Source of the DNA: Chitinophaga sp. H8
Lineage (GTDB): Bacteria > Bacteroidota > Bacteroidia > Chitinophagales > Chitinophagaceae
Direction: 5' to 3'
NCBI RefSeq assembly: GCF_040567655.1
Contig: NZ_JBEXAC010000001.1
Location: forward strand, 372,001 to 436,000
DNA: 64,000 nt
Both the position numbers and the translations under genes were made by a program. How positions within the stretch are numbered: the stretch's first letter is position 1; every line of letters begins with the position of its first letter. This document shows, piece after piece, positions 36,134-45,668 of the stretch. The notes under the pieces were generated by a model, which searched no databases, had not been told where the DNA came from, and was given only the letters and a program-made list of their open reading frames with translations.

Positions 36134-38419
36134 TCACTCATACCCATTTTTTAAAACAATAGTGCCTCCTTTTTTGCAGGTTAATGTTAAAAAACCAGGG
36201 GTGGCACTATCCACCTTAACCCCTTTCTGTGATGCCACCAGCCAGGTAGGGAAGGGAAGTTTTAACCGGGTGGTACCTCCCTGTTCTGCAGTAATGGTTA
36301 TTGCTTTCACTTGTCCGTTTGTTTTTTCAGCATCTACCAGGAATGCACCTTCTGCCCGCAGCTGGTGAAAAGAGAGGTCTTGCCAGCTGGCAGGCACTGC
36401 CGGCATTATTTCTATAAAGCCCGCATAACTTTGCAGCAGCATTTCCTGCAGCCCTGCCGCAAAAGCAAAATTGCCTTCGAGGGTAAAAGGACGGTAGGTG
36501 AAGTTGGAATATCCGGACTTTGTCTGGTCGCCGTTCAGATGAAAACTATTGGGAGAGCAAAATGCATTTGCGAAAATGCTTAGGCTTTTCGCAGCACCTG
36601 CACCATCTTTGGCACGTGCTTTCATATTGGCGAGCCAGGTATACGAATAGCCGCACCAGTTAGCCGGGCCTATTGAATCCAGCAGGTGAATGGAGTTGCC
36701 GATAATAGCCTGTGCCCTTGCGCCATCTTCCCATTTTACCAGTCCCAGCGGATATATTGCCATCATATGGGAAAGATGCCGCTGAGATTGATTGTAGGCC
36801 ATGGTAGGAGCAAACATCAGTTCATTATTGGAGGTTAAAGCATAATCGCCAAACTCCGCAGCTAGTTTTTTCCAGTGGACAGCTTCCTGTTGTAATCCCA
36901 GGGCGGCAGCCAGTTCAGCAGCAGCCTGTGTAACGAATTTCATTAATGCCAGGTCGTGATTGGTATTTTGTGGAAACCAGGCATCTATACTGTTGTCATT
37001 GATCTCCGGGCTGGAACTGATGGGCAGTTGCCGATGCCCGGCATGATCTTTCACGGTAATATTTTCTATAAAAGCAGCCGCAGCTTTGATCCATGGATAA
37101 GCCCTTTTCTTCAGGAAGTTTTTGTCCATGCTATAACGCCATTGCAGGTAGTAGTGATGCGCTAACCAGGCAGATACGGTAGGGGATAAGGAGTATTGAA
37201 TCCATCCTCCCATCTCGGTACCATCCAGGGTAGTTACGCCAGGTACTGCCAGTCCTGGTTTATCAAAATACATTTTGGTATAGCGCAGGTAATTGTTTTT
37301 GTTTTCGTCCAGGTGATCCAGGTAAGACAGTCCTTCTTCCAGATGATTCCCGGAGTAGCTGGGCCAGTAGCTTAATTGTGTATTCAGGTCGTGATGGTAG
37401 TCGCCTTTCCAGGGAGGTAACCGGCCGTTATCTGCTGTCCACACGGCCTGCAAAGAGATGGGAGGTGCGCCTCTTCTGGCAGCAGCCCCAAATTTATATT
37501 GCTCCAGGTACCATTGTTTTTCTATGATACTATCCGGTACATGAATGCTGGATTTGCTCCAGAAACCCTTCCACCAGGTATGATGAGCGCTGTAATTTAT
37601 ATCATAGCCTTTTTTCAGTGCTCCGGCAGTGAGTACATTTGCAGCAGGCGCTGGTTGTTTTTCAGGATAACGGGAAGAAATACTCCATACCCCTTCCATC
37701 GTATGACGATCTGTTTTTTTCCAACGCACATTGATCTGATAGGTAAAACCACCCCAGCCTTCCTGCTGATAAGTAATACTGTTGCCTTCCCTTTGAATAG
37801 TGCCCTGTTTGTACCCCAATCTGGAAAGGTCATCTCCCCCCACCGGATCGCCATTTGTTTTCACCTCACCCTGGTATTGGGGTGCAATCAATTGGGGTAG
37901 GATCTCTGCAGGGATATTCTCAAATTTAAAATGTCCGATGGGCAGGGTGGCATGTACAAATGTTTTCAGGGTAATGCCGTTGGCCCATTTCACTTCGCAT
38001 ACCGCATTTTCTACAGAGAGGTGTACGCCGCTGACGGCGCCCCAGGATTTGGTGTCAAATTCTAGTGCTCCTCCCGGAATTCTTGATGGTGCGGCTTCTT
38101 TGTCATAAGGTACATCAAAATATTGCTGCACAATTTTATAATCCTTTTGATCTACCTGTTTTTTTACCCACTGATAACTGAACTCCGGACGATGCAGGCC
38201 TTTGGTAGGACGCATATCCCACAGGTCTGCCCTGTCGAGCGAAAAGCGCAGCTGCTGGTCTTTTTGCCAAACCAGTGCTCCCAGCATGCCATTACCTAGC
38301 GGGATGGCTTCATCCCAGCGGGATGCCAGGGAATCAAAATGAAGATCATGCGGAGAGGTTTGAGCAAACGCATTGGCGAAAGTAAACAGCAATACAGGCA
38401 ACAGGATTATTCTTTTCAT
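36134..38419 (-). CDS. Glycoside hydrolase family 95-type protein (alpha-L-fucosidase-like)
   Basis: The 761-residue secreted protein (signal ending ANAFAQ) has the GH95 layout: an N-terminal beta domain opening with WDEAIPLGNGMLGALVW, an (alpha/alpha)6 barrel and a C-terminal beta domain. The asparagine pair region reads DLNTQLSYWP and the general-acid segment SSSPEIND. The position that is usually DGN in this family reads TLEGN, an Asp-to-Glu change. GH95 enzymes remove 1,2-linked L-fucose or L-galactose by inversion. It is the last gene of the fucose operon, next to a GH29 fucosidase. Confidence 0.82.
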   Translation of the reverse strand: MKRIILLPVLLFTFANAFAQTSPHDLHFDSLASRWDEAIPLGNGMLGALVWQKDQQLRFSLDRADLWDMRPTKGLHRPEFSYQWVKKQVDQKDYKIVQQYFDVPYDKEAAPSRIPGGALEFDTKSWGAVSGVHLSVENAVCEVKWANGITLKTFVHATLPIGHFKFENIPAEILPQLIAPQYQGEVKTNGDPVGGDDLSRLGYKQGTIQREGNSITYQQEGWGGFTYQINVRWKKTDRHTMEGVWSISSRYPEKQPAPAANVLTAGALKKGYDINYSAHHTWWKGFWSKSSIHVPDSIIEKQWYLEQYKFGAAARRGAPPISLQAVWTADNGRLPPWKGDYHHDLNTQLSYWPSYSGNHLEEGLSYLDHLDENKNNYLRYTKMYFDKPGLAVPGVTTLDGTEMGGWIQYSLSPTVSAWLAHHYYLQWRYSMDKNFLKKRAYPWIKAAAAFIENITVKDHAGHRQLPISSSPEINDNSIDAWFPQNTNHDLALMKFVTQAAAELAAALGLQQEAVHWKKLAAEFGDYALTSNNELMFAPTMAYNQSQRHLSHMMAIYPLGLVKWEDGARAQAIIGNSIHLLDSIGPANWCGYSYTWLANMKARAKDGAGAAKSLSIFANAFCSPNSFHLNGDQTKSGYSNFTYRPFTLEGNFAFAAGLQEMLLQSYAGFIEIMPAVPASWQDLSFHQLRAEGAFLVDAEKTNGQVKAITITAEQGGTTRLKLPFPTWLVASQKGVKVDSATPGFLTLTCKKGGTIVLKNGYE

Positions 38420-38471
38420 AACGTAAGTAAGATAGTCAAATGTATTTTTGGGTCAGCAGGCGATGTCCGGA

Positions 38472-38885
38472 TCAATCTGTATGAAACACTTCCTCCATAG
38501 GCGCCCAGGTTTCGTTTTTTTCCAGTGCATCAGGTAATGGCAGCTGACAGGGAGCTGTTTCCTTCCACCAGCGTTGCGTAGTGGTGTCAGCTCCCATTTT
38601 TTTCATGTCGGCAGAAAAGTCTTTTCCGGTATATTCAAAGTAGCTAAAGAGGTACCAGGCCGTATCTATCTGTCGCAGGTAAATAGAATAATTATGAATA
38701 TTACATGCCTCCAGGTGGCGTAATACAGCGGGCCATGGGGTTGAATGTAAAGACTTGTAATAGGCTATCTTATCAGGCTTTATCCCGGTAATGGCAGCAT
38801 ATCGCTGCCCCGGTGTTTTTTCCTGGTGGGAGGATAAGCAGCCTATATGGCTCAGCAGGAGGAACCCCAGTAAGTACTTTTTCAT
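38472..38885 (-). CDS. L-rhamnose mutarotase-family protein, lipoprotein
   Basis: The 137-residue protein matches the RhaM/DUF718 family, with YKSLHSTPWPAVLRHLE, NYSIYLRQ and QRWWKETAPCQ in the usual order. Unlike cytoplasmic RhaM it starts with a lipoprotein signal (lipobox HIGC), so it would sit in the periplasm or on a membrane. The family interconverts the anomers of 6-deoxy sugars; in this context L-fucose is the likely substrate (inference). It lies 10 bases after the symporter gene. Confidence 0.85.
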   Translation of the reverse strand: MKKYLLGFLLLSHIGCLSSHQEKTPGQRYAAITGIKPDKIAYYKSLHSTPWPAVLRHLEACNIHNYSIYLRQIDTAWYLFSYFEYTGKDFSADMKKMGADTTTQRWWKETAPCQLPLPDALEKNETWAPMEEVFHTD

Positions 38886-38895
38886 ACCGTTATTT

Positions 38896-40533
38896 TTATC
38901 TGAAATACCAATATAATAATACCATGACCAGTAGCAATATTGCGGACAATACTTTATAGTTGGCAATACCGGGCCATCCCTTTATTTCAAAAGCAGCCAG
39001 GGGATGTGACCAGTAGAGCTTATCACTTACGACAGTATGTACCACCGGGTATTTGTAAGATAATATTACCTGCAGTAATACACATGCGCAAAACAGATAG
39101 AACGTCATCATCATAAAAGGAACGGTACCTATTAAGGAAGCAGGGAACACTTTACTGATGATATATACCACCGTTCCCAGTGCAGAGCCTATCCAGAGTG
39201 TGTATTGCGCCGCACGGGCAGAAGCTTTTTTCCAGAACACCCCCAGCAAAAATACGCAGGTAATAGGCGGGGCGATATGAGCAATGATATCATTGATACC
39301 ATTAAAAAGGCTTTCGTATTTGTTGAGTAACGGCAGTAAGGCGATAGCAACCAACAATGCCAGGCTGGCACCAATGCGTCCGGTTTGTACCAGTTGTTTG
39401 TCGGTGGCAGCAGGCTTCATGCGTTTATACAGATCATAACTCACCAGGGCAGCAATAGCATTCAATGCACCGGAAATCTGGCTCATCAGTCCGGATAACA
39501 AGGCCGCCACCAGCACGCCTACCAGTCCGGATGGTACCAGTTTAGTGATCATCAGGGAATAAATACCTTTTGTGTTCAGTCCATCTGTACCTGCCTGTTG
39601 TAATCCGCTCAGGTCCAGCGCCCCCTGTTTGTACAGTACATAGGCAAACAATCCCGGCAGAATAAAAATAAATACGGGCAGTATTTTAATAAACCCGCAG
39701 AACAGTACACCGGTACGTGCCTGGTTTTCATCTTTAGCACCCAGTACCCGTTGCACAATTGTCTGGTCGGCACACCAATACCAGATCCCCAGTACCGGAT
39801 AGCCGAGGAAGACGGCATACCAGGGCAACTGGCTGGGATCCCCTGCCGGACGCAGCATGGACAGTTTGTCCATTTGCTGGTGTTCCTGCAGTACCTGTAC
39901 CATGGGTTGCCAGCCACCCACCTTTATCCAGGACAGTATGGTAATGATAACCGCCCCTGTAAGCAATACGATGGTTTGTACGGATTCTGTGATCACTACG
40001 GCACGTAGACCACCTATAATGGTATATGCACCGGTAACTATCGCAATCAGGATGATGCTGGTAAACATATTGATTCCAAACAGTGTTTCCAGCACAATGC
40101 CACCCGCCAGAAAGGAAAATGCGATATGGATGATTATTGCAGATACCACAGACACTACTGCCAGCCAGTCGCGGCAGGCGCGGTTATACCGGCGTTCCAG
40201 GAAATCCGGTAAAGTAGCAACACCGGAGCGTATGTAAAAGGGCACAAAAAAGATGGCCAGCAGGATGAGTGTAAAGGAAGCCATCCATTCAAAATTGCCA
40301 CTGATCAGCCCGGTATCGAACCCGCTTTGTGCCAGGCTCACCAGGTGCAGGCAGGAAATATTGGTAGCAAATAATGCCATACCTATCATGGGCCAGCGTA
40401 AGGATTTGCCGGCCAGGAAATATTGGTTGGCCTGGCTTTGATCCTTTTTGCCGGACAAGCCTGCCCAGAAGCCTAATAGTACGATGAAGGCTACATAACA
40501 GCTACTGATGATGATATCCACGGTAGCAATCAT
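38896..40533 (-). CDS. Sodium/solute symporter (SSS family), probable L-fucose importer
   Basis: The 545-residue membrane protein has the SSS motifs SQANQYFLAGKSLRWPMIG and FATNISCLHLVSLAQ and about 14 hydrophobic segments. It overlaps the L-fuconate dehydratase gene by 4 bases, so expression is coupled. Location within a fucosidase operon suggests uptake of L-fucose or a related 6-deoxy sugar across the inner membrane. Confidence 0.9.
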   Translation of the reverse strand: MIATVDIIISSCYVAFIVLLGFWAGLSGKKDQSQANQYFLAGKSLRWPMIGMALFATNISCLHLVSLAQSGFDTGLISGNFEWMASFTLILLAIFFVPFYIRSGVATLPDFLERRYNRACRDWLAVVSVVSAIIIHIAFSFLAGGIVLETLFGINMFTSIILIAIVTGAYTIIGGLRAVVITESVQTIVLLTGAVIITILSWIKVGGWQPMVQVLQEHQQMDKLSMLRPAGDPSQLPWYAVFLGYPVLGIWYWCADQTIVQRVLGAKDENQARTGVLFCGFIKILPVFIFILPGLFAYVLYKQGALDLSGLQQAGTDGLNTKGIYSLMITKLVPSGLVGVLVAALLSGLMSQISGALNAIAALVSYDLYKRMKPAATDKQLVQTGRIGASLALLVAIALLPLLNKYESLFNGINDIIAHIAPPITCVFLLGVFWKKASARAAQYTLWIGSALGTVVYIISKVFPASLIGTVPFMMMTFYLFCACVLLQVILSYKYPVVHTVVSDKLYWSHPLAAFEIKGWPGIANYKVLSAILLLVMVLLYWYFR

Positions 40534-41771
40534 CCTACAGGATTTTTAGTAACGATTAAATCACAGCTGCTACCCGGCAATTGTGGCGTTTTGTAAAAAC
40601 CACCGTCAATGATGGTAGGTTCTGTAAAATGGGCGCGCAGGTGCGGAATATGTTCGAGGAACAGGGCTTCATGTCCCATGCCGATATGATTGAATAAAAC
40701 CAGGTGCTGGTGGAGTTGCCCCATATCACCCACATGGGGAACTACCGGCACCCCAAATTTTTTGCATAGCAGGCTGATGGTCAGAAACTCACTAACGCCG
40801 CCTACTCTTACGGCGTCTACCTGTATAAATCCGGCACATCCGGTTTGCAGATAATTTTTAAAGATCACTTTATTGGGAACATGTTCTCCCAGTGCCAGTT
40901 TAAGCGGCGCCACGGCATCCGCAAGTGTTTTATGCGCAAGCACATCGTCGGGGTGGGTAGGTTCTTCAATCCAGTAGGGGTTAATGGCCGCCAGCTCCTT
41001 ACAAACAGTGATGGCCTGTGGCAGGTGCCATTGCTGATTTGCATCTACCATCACCTTAATATCATTACCTACAGTATTTCTGACAATATGCGCCCTGCGT
41101 ATGTCCGTTGCCGGATCTTTAGCACCTACTTTGAGTTTGAGTGCACCAAATCCTTTTTCAACTGCACGCTTACAGTTTTCTTCCAGCTGACTGTCGGCGT
41201 AATTAAACCATCCCGCAGAAGTATCGTAGGCCGGATAGCCTTTTTGTAAAACATTTTCCCTTTCTTTCCGGGAAGCCTGCAGGTCTGTTAACATGCGGAT
41301 TGCTTCTTCACGTGGTAATACTTCTTCCAGGTAAGAGAGGTCCAGTGTTTGTACCAGTTGTTCCGGCTGCAGGTCCAGCAGCAATTGCCATAAGGGCACC
41401 TGTTGTTGTCTGGCCCAGAGGTCATAGCAGGCATTGGTCACCGAAGCGAGTGCCAGGTGCACGATCCCTTTATGCGGGCCTAGCCAGCGAAGCTGTTGCT
41501 CGTCGGACATGGCTTTAAACCAGGAACCGTATTCGGACATGACAGCCTTCAGTTCTTTTCCTGCCAGCATATTGCCATAATATCTGGCAGCTGCACATAC
41601 TAATTCATTACCTGCCCCCAGGGTGAATGCCAGTCCGGTACCGCAGTTGCCTTTATCATCATACAAGCGGGTAACGGTATAGGAATACACCGGGTTTTGG
41701 TGGATGGCATCACTGCCTGCACCTCCGGTCAGCGGGAATCTTGCATCTTCTACTACTATCTTTTTAATCAT
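40530..41771 (-). CDS. L-fuconate dehydratase-like enolase-superfamily enzyme
   Basis: The 413-residue protein matches L-fuconate dehydratase closely in motif order. It has YPAYDTSAGW, ALKLKVG (catalytic lysines), VDANQQW, IEEPTHPDD, LGEHVPN, IQVDAVRVGG and VPHVGDMGQ (catalytic histidine). All metal and acid/base residues of the family appear present. The enzyme dehydrates L-fuconate to 2-keto-3-deoxy-L-fuconate. It overlaps both neighbours by 4 bases, between the GH29 fucosidase and the symporter. Confidence 0.88.
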   Translation of the reverse strand: MIKKIVVEDARFPLTGGAGSDAIHQNPVYSYTVTRLYDDKGNCGTGLAFTLGAGNELVCAAARYYGNMLAGKELKAVMSEYGSWFKAMSDEQQLRWLGPHKGIVHLALASVTNACYDLWARQQQVPLWQLLLDLQPEQLVQTLDLSYLEEVLPREEAIRMLTDLQASRKERENVLQKGYPAYDTSAGWFNYADSQLEENCKRAVEKGFGALKLKVGAKDPATDIRRAHIVRNTVGNDIKVMVDANQQWHLPQAITVCKELAAINPYWIEEPTHPDDVLAHKTLADAVAPLKLALGEHVPNKVIFKNYLQTGCAGFIQVDAVRVGGVSEFLTISLLCKKFGVPVVPHVGDMGQLHQHLVLFNHIGMGHEALFLEHIPHLRAHFTEPTIIDGGFYKTPQLPGSSCDLIVTKNPVG

Positions 41772-43105
41772 TGCTGGTCTTTTTTCAAAAGGGGAATGCG
41801 CATAGTGGGCGTATCTGTTTCCAGTACAATCACGGTATCATTTAAGTCAGGTAATACAGCGGGCAGTGTGATGTTGATGGCCGTTGCATTTTGTTTAAAG
41901 GGTAGTGAAGGGCCATTTAAAAAGGATACTTTGCTGACGTTCACTCCTGGCAAAGCAGGCAAGGTGAATGTTGGGCCGGGGTTTTCGAAAATGTGGATGA
42001 AGATCTTTTTATCTTTTCTGGTAGCAGCATAATTTTTTGCAGGCAAGTAAGGGCCTGCCTGGGTGTTGTAAATGGCTGCTCCATATTTTTTCAGCCATTG
42101 TCCCATTTCATGCAACCGGGTTACCTGTGCCGGTTCTATCGTACCGTCCGGCATAGGTCCTACATTGAACAGGAGGTTGCCATTAGCTGCCGCAGTTTTG
42201 GCCAGGGTTTGTATACAGGTTTGCAATGATTTCATCTGATCGTTTGGTTTCCAGGCCCATTGTTCGCAGATCGTCATGCAGGTTTCCCAGAGAATGTCCA
42301 TGTTCAGTTCGCCAATGCGTTGTTCAGGAGTGTCATAGTCGCCCAGGAAAACAGCAGCGCTGCTGCCTGTTCCTGCAAATTGTTTTCCCAACCGGTTGTT
42401 GATAATCACGTCCTTCTTCACAGATTTGAGGTAAGCATACATGTCGAGCGCCATTTCTTTTGTCCACGGTGCTTCCCAGGGGCCATCAAACCAGAGCATA
42501 TAGGGATCGTAATGGGTGATCAGTTCTTTCAGCTGGTTTTTCATGTATTGTACATATTGGTCCATATGAGCATCGGGCCGTTTACCCTTTGCCGTAGTAT
42601 CATATGGATTATCTACCGGATATTGTGGATGATGCCAGTCCAGCACAGAGTAGTATATACAGAACCGGATGCCATACTTTTTGCAGGCTTTTGCCAGCTG
42701 GCCTACTACATCTTTTTTATAAGGAGTAGACATGATATCATAGTCGGTGTATGCGGAGGGCCAGAGGCAAAAACCATCGTGATGTTTTGCGGTGATGGTC
42801 AGGTATTTCATACCGGCATCTCTGGCCGTTTTTACCCATTCTTCTGCATTGAATTTTGTAGGATTAAAAGCCTTATACAGGGTATCATAATCTGATGCAG
42901 GCACTTCCCGGTGCCGTGACCAGCCTATTTCCGTACCTCTGAGCGCTACAGGTCCCCAGTGGATGAACATGCCGAAGCGCAGTCCCATAAACTGGTCCAT
43001 TATTTTTTTGCTGGTCAGGATTTTCGGGTCCAGTTGTGCGTTTGTTTGTGCATGCAGGGTATACAGGGTTAATAACAGGCCCAGTGTAACTACGATTTTC
43101 TTCAT
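41768..43105 (-). CDS. Glycoside hydrolase family 29 alpha-L-fucosidase
   Basis: The 445-residue secreted enzyme (signal ending TLHAQ) has the GH29 landmarks GMFIHWGP, KHHDGFCLWPS and MLWFDGPW, the last holding the nucleophilic aspartate. GH29 enzymes release L-fucose with retention of configuration. The ATG at 43105 was chosen because it starts the signal peptide and is preceded by a purine-rich AAAAGAAA; an ATG at 43123 would overlap the SDR gene. It supplies free fucose for the symporter and dehydratase in the same operon. Confidence 0.93.
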   Translation of the reverse strand: MKKIVVTLGLLLTLYTLHAQTNAQLDPKILTSKKIMDQFMGLRFGMFIHWGPVALRGTEIGWSRHREVPASDYDTLYKAFNPTKFNAEEWVKTARDAGMKYLTITAKHHDGFCLWPSAYTDYDIMSTPYKKDVVGQLAKACKKYGIRFCIYYSVLDWHHPQYPVDNPYDTTAKGKRPDAHMDQYVQYMKNQLKELITHYDPYMLWFDGPWEAPWTKEMALDMYAYLKSVKKDVIINNRLGKQFAGTGSSAAVFLGDYDTPEQRIGELNMDILWETCMTICEQWAWKPNDQMKSLQTCIQTLAKTAAANGNLLFNVGPMPDGTIEPAQVTRLHEMGQWLKKYGAAIYNTQAGPYLPAKNYAATRKDKKIFIHIFENPGPTFTLPALPGVNVSKVSFLNGPSLPFKQNATAINITLPAVLPDLNDTVIVLETDTPTMRIPLLKKDQQ

Positions 43106-43115
43106 TATGTTTCTT

Positions 43116-43883
43116 TTAAGCAAGGTGTTTATAGCCTAGTTCTGCACCACCACTTACCGGCATAATACAGCCGGTAATAAAGCGGGCTTTTTCGGATAGC
43201 AGAAAGGAGCATACGTCCGCAATCTCTGCTGTACCAGGGCAATAGCCCAGGGCGTGAATCTGATCCAGGTATTGTTCTATTTGTGCTGTGTTGGGTTGTT
43301 CTGTGCTCCATTGGCGGAGCATTGGTGTCCATACACCCGCAGGTGCTACTGCATTTACGCGGATGCCCCAGCTGGCATAATCGAGAGCCATGGCTTTGGT
43401 GAGTGCATTTACCGCCCCTTTGCTGCCAGCATACGCCGCATGATTATCCTGGCCTATTTCTCCTACCAGGCTGCTGGTATTCAGGATACAGCCACGGCTA
43501 TCTCTGAGCGCTGCTATGCCGTAGCGGGTGGTGTGATAAATGCTTTTCACGTTTACCTGCATCACCAGTTCCCACTCTTCTTCTGTGGTTTCGTGCAGTG
43601 GTTTGGAGGGTTGCGCCACCCCGGCATTATTATGAATCGCATCCAGCCTGCCGTGGTTTTGCAGGATGGTTTTCATCGCCTGCTCTACCTCCGCACCTTT
43701 TGCCACATCAGCCTGGAGCAGGCTGTGTGGCCCCGGCAGCAATGCCTGCATAGTATGAAGCGCGGTAGTATCTTTATCGATGATAACTACTATTGCACCT
43801 TCCTGTGCATATGCCAAAGCGCAGGCTTGTCCGATGCCGGAAGCGCCGCCGCTGATCATGATCACTTTTCCCTGTAGTATCAT
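43116..43883 (-). CDS. SDR family oxidoreductase of the fucose operon
   Basis: The 255-residue classical SDR has SGGASGIG at 11-18, NNAG at 85-88, Ser138, Tyr151 and Lys155 (YAGSK). In a non-phosphorylative fucose pathway it would be either L-fucose 1-dehydrogenase or 2-keto-3-deoxy-L-fuconate 4-dehydrogenase; the sequence does not decide between them. It is the first gene of the - strand operon, divergent from the AraC gene. Confidence 0.88.
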   Translation of the reverse strand: MILQGKVIMISGGASGIGQACALAYAQEGAIVVIIDKDTTALHTMQALLPGPHSLLQADVAKGAEVEQAMKTILQNHGRLDAIHNNAGVAQPSKPLHETTEEEWELVMQVNVKSIYHTTRYGIAALRDSRGCILNTSSLVGEIGQDNHAAYAGSKGAVNALTKAMALDYASWGIRVNAVAPAGVWTPMLRQWSTEQPNTAQIEQYLDQIHALGYCPGTAEIADVCSFLLSEKARFITGCIMPVSGGAELGYKHLA

Positions 43884-43961
43884 TTTAGCTTTTTTTAGTG
43901 TTGGTTGACTGCCGGGTTTTCATCAGGTTTTTGTGGAATGATCCGGTTGTTGAACTGTGAT

Positions 43962-43969
43962 CAAATATA
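43962..43969 (-). promoter_or_regulatory. Candidate -7 box of the fucose operon
   Basis: On the - strand these bases read TATATTTG, a match to the Bacteroidota TAnnTTTG -7 consensus. It implies a transcription start about 70 bases before the SDR start codon. No convincing -33 TTTG is present, which fits control by the divergent AraC protein. Confidence 0.5.
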
Positions 43970-44060
43970 CTGGTAGATTGCCCATGCTTCTCCCGCTTGT
44001 TTGACTTATTTCAACAGTATATTGACTTTTTTTGTGCAAAGTGGTAATTTCGTTGGTAAT

Positions 44061-44939
44061 ATGAAGCCGTTTTTTGCCACACCGGGAGATACTACTTTAA
44101 AGGAAAATGTTTTCCAGATCAAGGAGATCAGCCAGCCGTATTTTTCCACGGAATTTCATTTTCATGAGGAATGTCAGCTGGTGTATGTGGTAGAAAGTGC
44201 GGGCCGGCGTATTATTGGGGATAGTGTAGAATATTTTGAAAGTGGGGAGTTGATCTTTGTTGGTTCGGGCACTCCGCATGTATGGCATAATGAGCAACGG
44301 TATTTTACCGGTGAGGATCAGCTGGTAGCCCGTTCGCTGGCATTATATATTTCACCTCATCTCCTGACAGCCCACCTGTCACCTTTTGGTGATATCAGCG
44401 CGCTTCGTTCCTGGCTCAAAATGGCGCAGCGGGGTATTCAGTTTCATGGCAAGGTGAAAAACGATATAGTTGCGCTGATGAAGGCCATGCTGGTACAGCA
44501 GCGAATGGAGCAGATCATTTCCTTTATTACGCTATTGCAGCAGATGACCGCCACCAAGACATTCAGATTACTGGCGGGCAACAATTATGTAAACCTGTAC
44601 AGTGACAAAGACCAGTCGCGCATGAATGATGTTTTTAAGCACATCTTTCAAAACTTCAGGCGGGACATTCCCTTGTCTGAGATAGCCGGGGTAGCAGGGA
44701 TTAATGTGCATTCCTTTTGCCGGTTTTTTAAGAGCAGAACCCAGAAACCATTTACGCATTTTGTTAATGAACTGAGGATAGGATATGCCTGTAAGCTGAT
44801 GCAGGAAAAGCATTTACCGGTAGAAGAGTTATCCCGCAGAGCAGGCTATAATAACACCACACACTTTAACAGGTTTTTTAAAAAAATAAAGGGGAAGACC
44901 CCCAGGGAATATAAAAAAGATATGTTATTGTTGCATTAG
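44061..44939 (+). CDS. AraC family transcriptional regulator of the fucose locus
   Basis: The 292-residue protein has the same layout as the regulator at 5255: an N-terminal cupin (FHFHEECQLVYVVES, GRRIIGD, TPHVWHNEQRY) and a C-terminal AraC double HTH ending GYNNTTHFNRFFKK and TPREYK. The two are clearly paralogues. It is divergent from the fucose operon and likely responds to fucose or a pathway intermediate (inference). An ATG at 44001 would add 20 residues; 44061 fits the cupin start better. Confidence 0.92.
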   Translation: MKPFFATPGDTTLKENVFQIKEISQPYFSTEFHFHEECQLVYVVESAGRRIIGDSVEYFESGELIFVGSGTPHVWHNEQRYFTGEDQLVARSLALYISPHLLTAHLSPFGDISALRSWLKMAQRGIQFHGKVKNDIVALMKAMLVQQRMEQIISFITLLQQMTATKTFRLLAGNNYVNLYSDKDQSRMNDVFKHIFQNFRRDIPLSEIAGVAGINVHSFCRFFKSRTQKPFTHFVNELRIGYACKLMQEKHLPVEELSRRAGYNNTTHFNRFFKKIKGKTPREYKKDMLLLH

Positions 44940-45006
44940 GCAATCAAGTGCATCCCGGCAAAAACAGACAACTACGATCCTTATACTATAAAACCAAAAC
45001 AACGCC

Positions 45007-45519
45007 ATGGAAGCCATCTTTTATGAATCAGCTCACCTGGTATTACGGCAGTTCAATGTCAATGACGCATCGTTTGTATTCAAACTACTCAACAGTCCTA
45101 CCTGGATACAGTTTATCGGCGACAGGGGTATTTACCATGAAGATGAGGCGCTGAATTACTTAATAGATAGTCCTTTAAAGAGTTATGAAATAAATGGTTA
45201 TGGCCCTTGTGCGGTTATACTGAAAGCTACGGGAACACCGATTGGTATGTGTGGGCTGTTCAAGCGGGAATACCTGGAATGGCCGGACCTCGGTTTTGCT
45301 TTTTTACCGGAATATGAAGGTAAAGGATATGCCTATGAGAGCTGTATGGCCACCCTGGCCTATGTGCGCGAAAAGTACAGGTTCGGGGGGATTTATGCCA
45401 TTACCACCGAAGAGAATGTACGTTGTATCCGGTTGCTGGAAAGGTGTGGATTTGTTCAGCAGGCCATTATCAGTCCTTCAGGAGGAGCGGAAAGATTGTT
45501 GCTTTTTTTTAGCTGTTAG
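45007..45519 (+). CDS. GNAT family N-acetyltransferase
   Basis: The 170-residue protein resembles RimJ/RimL-type acetyltransferases, with TERL-like ESAHLVLRQFNVNDA at the start, GMCGLFKRE, the acetyl-CoA loop PEYEGKGYAYES and the late NVRCIRLLERCGF. The target is unknown. Its last cysteine codon and the stop lie inside a 7-base tandem repeat that continues into the noncoding gap, so the C-terminus may be set by the repeat. Confidence 0.9.
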   Translation: MEAIFYESAHLVLRQFNVNDASFVFKLLNSPTWIQFIGDRGIYHEDEALNYLIDSPLKSYEINGYGPCAVILKATGTPIGMCGLFKREYLEWPDLGFAFLPEYEGKGYAYESCMATLAYVREKYRFGGIYAITTEENVRCIRLLERCGFVQQAIISPSGGAERLLLFFSC

Positions 45520-45541
45520 CTATTAGCAGTTAGCTTTTAGC
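45514..45541. repeat. Four 7-bp tandem units (NNTTAGC)
   Basis: The units are TGTTAGC, TATTAGC, AGTTAGC and TTTTAGC, without gaps. The stop codon of the GNAT gene is in the first unit. A reverse-complement relative, GCTAACAGCT, lies at 45820-45829 inside the end of the convergent DUF3748 gene, and two units (TGTTAGC, TGTTATC) follow the stop of the NamZ gene at 49346-49359. Confidence 0.8.
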
Positions 45542-45668
45542 TCAATGCAGCGGAAGGTTCAATGATAGTTATATGCTAATGATCTGTTGCCTGTGTGGTA
45601 ATTTTGCCCCACAAGATGTTTTTGTTAAACCCATTTCATAGCCTTTTATGCTCTATTCATACTCTATC

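Noticed and set aside
42260..42895. A 211-codon open frame on the + strand
   Set aside because: It is antisense to the GH29 fucosidase gene, whose motifs are clear; the antisense product is cysteine- and histidine-rich in the way chance frames are here.
43254..43877. A 207-codon open frame on the + strand
   Set aside because: It mirrors the SDR gene on the other strand and shows no recognisable domain.
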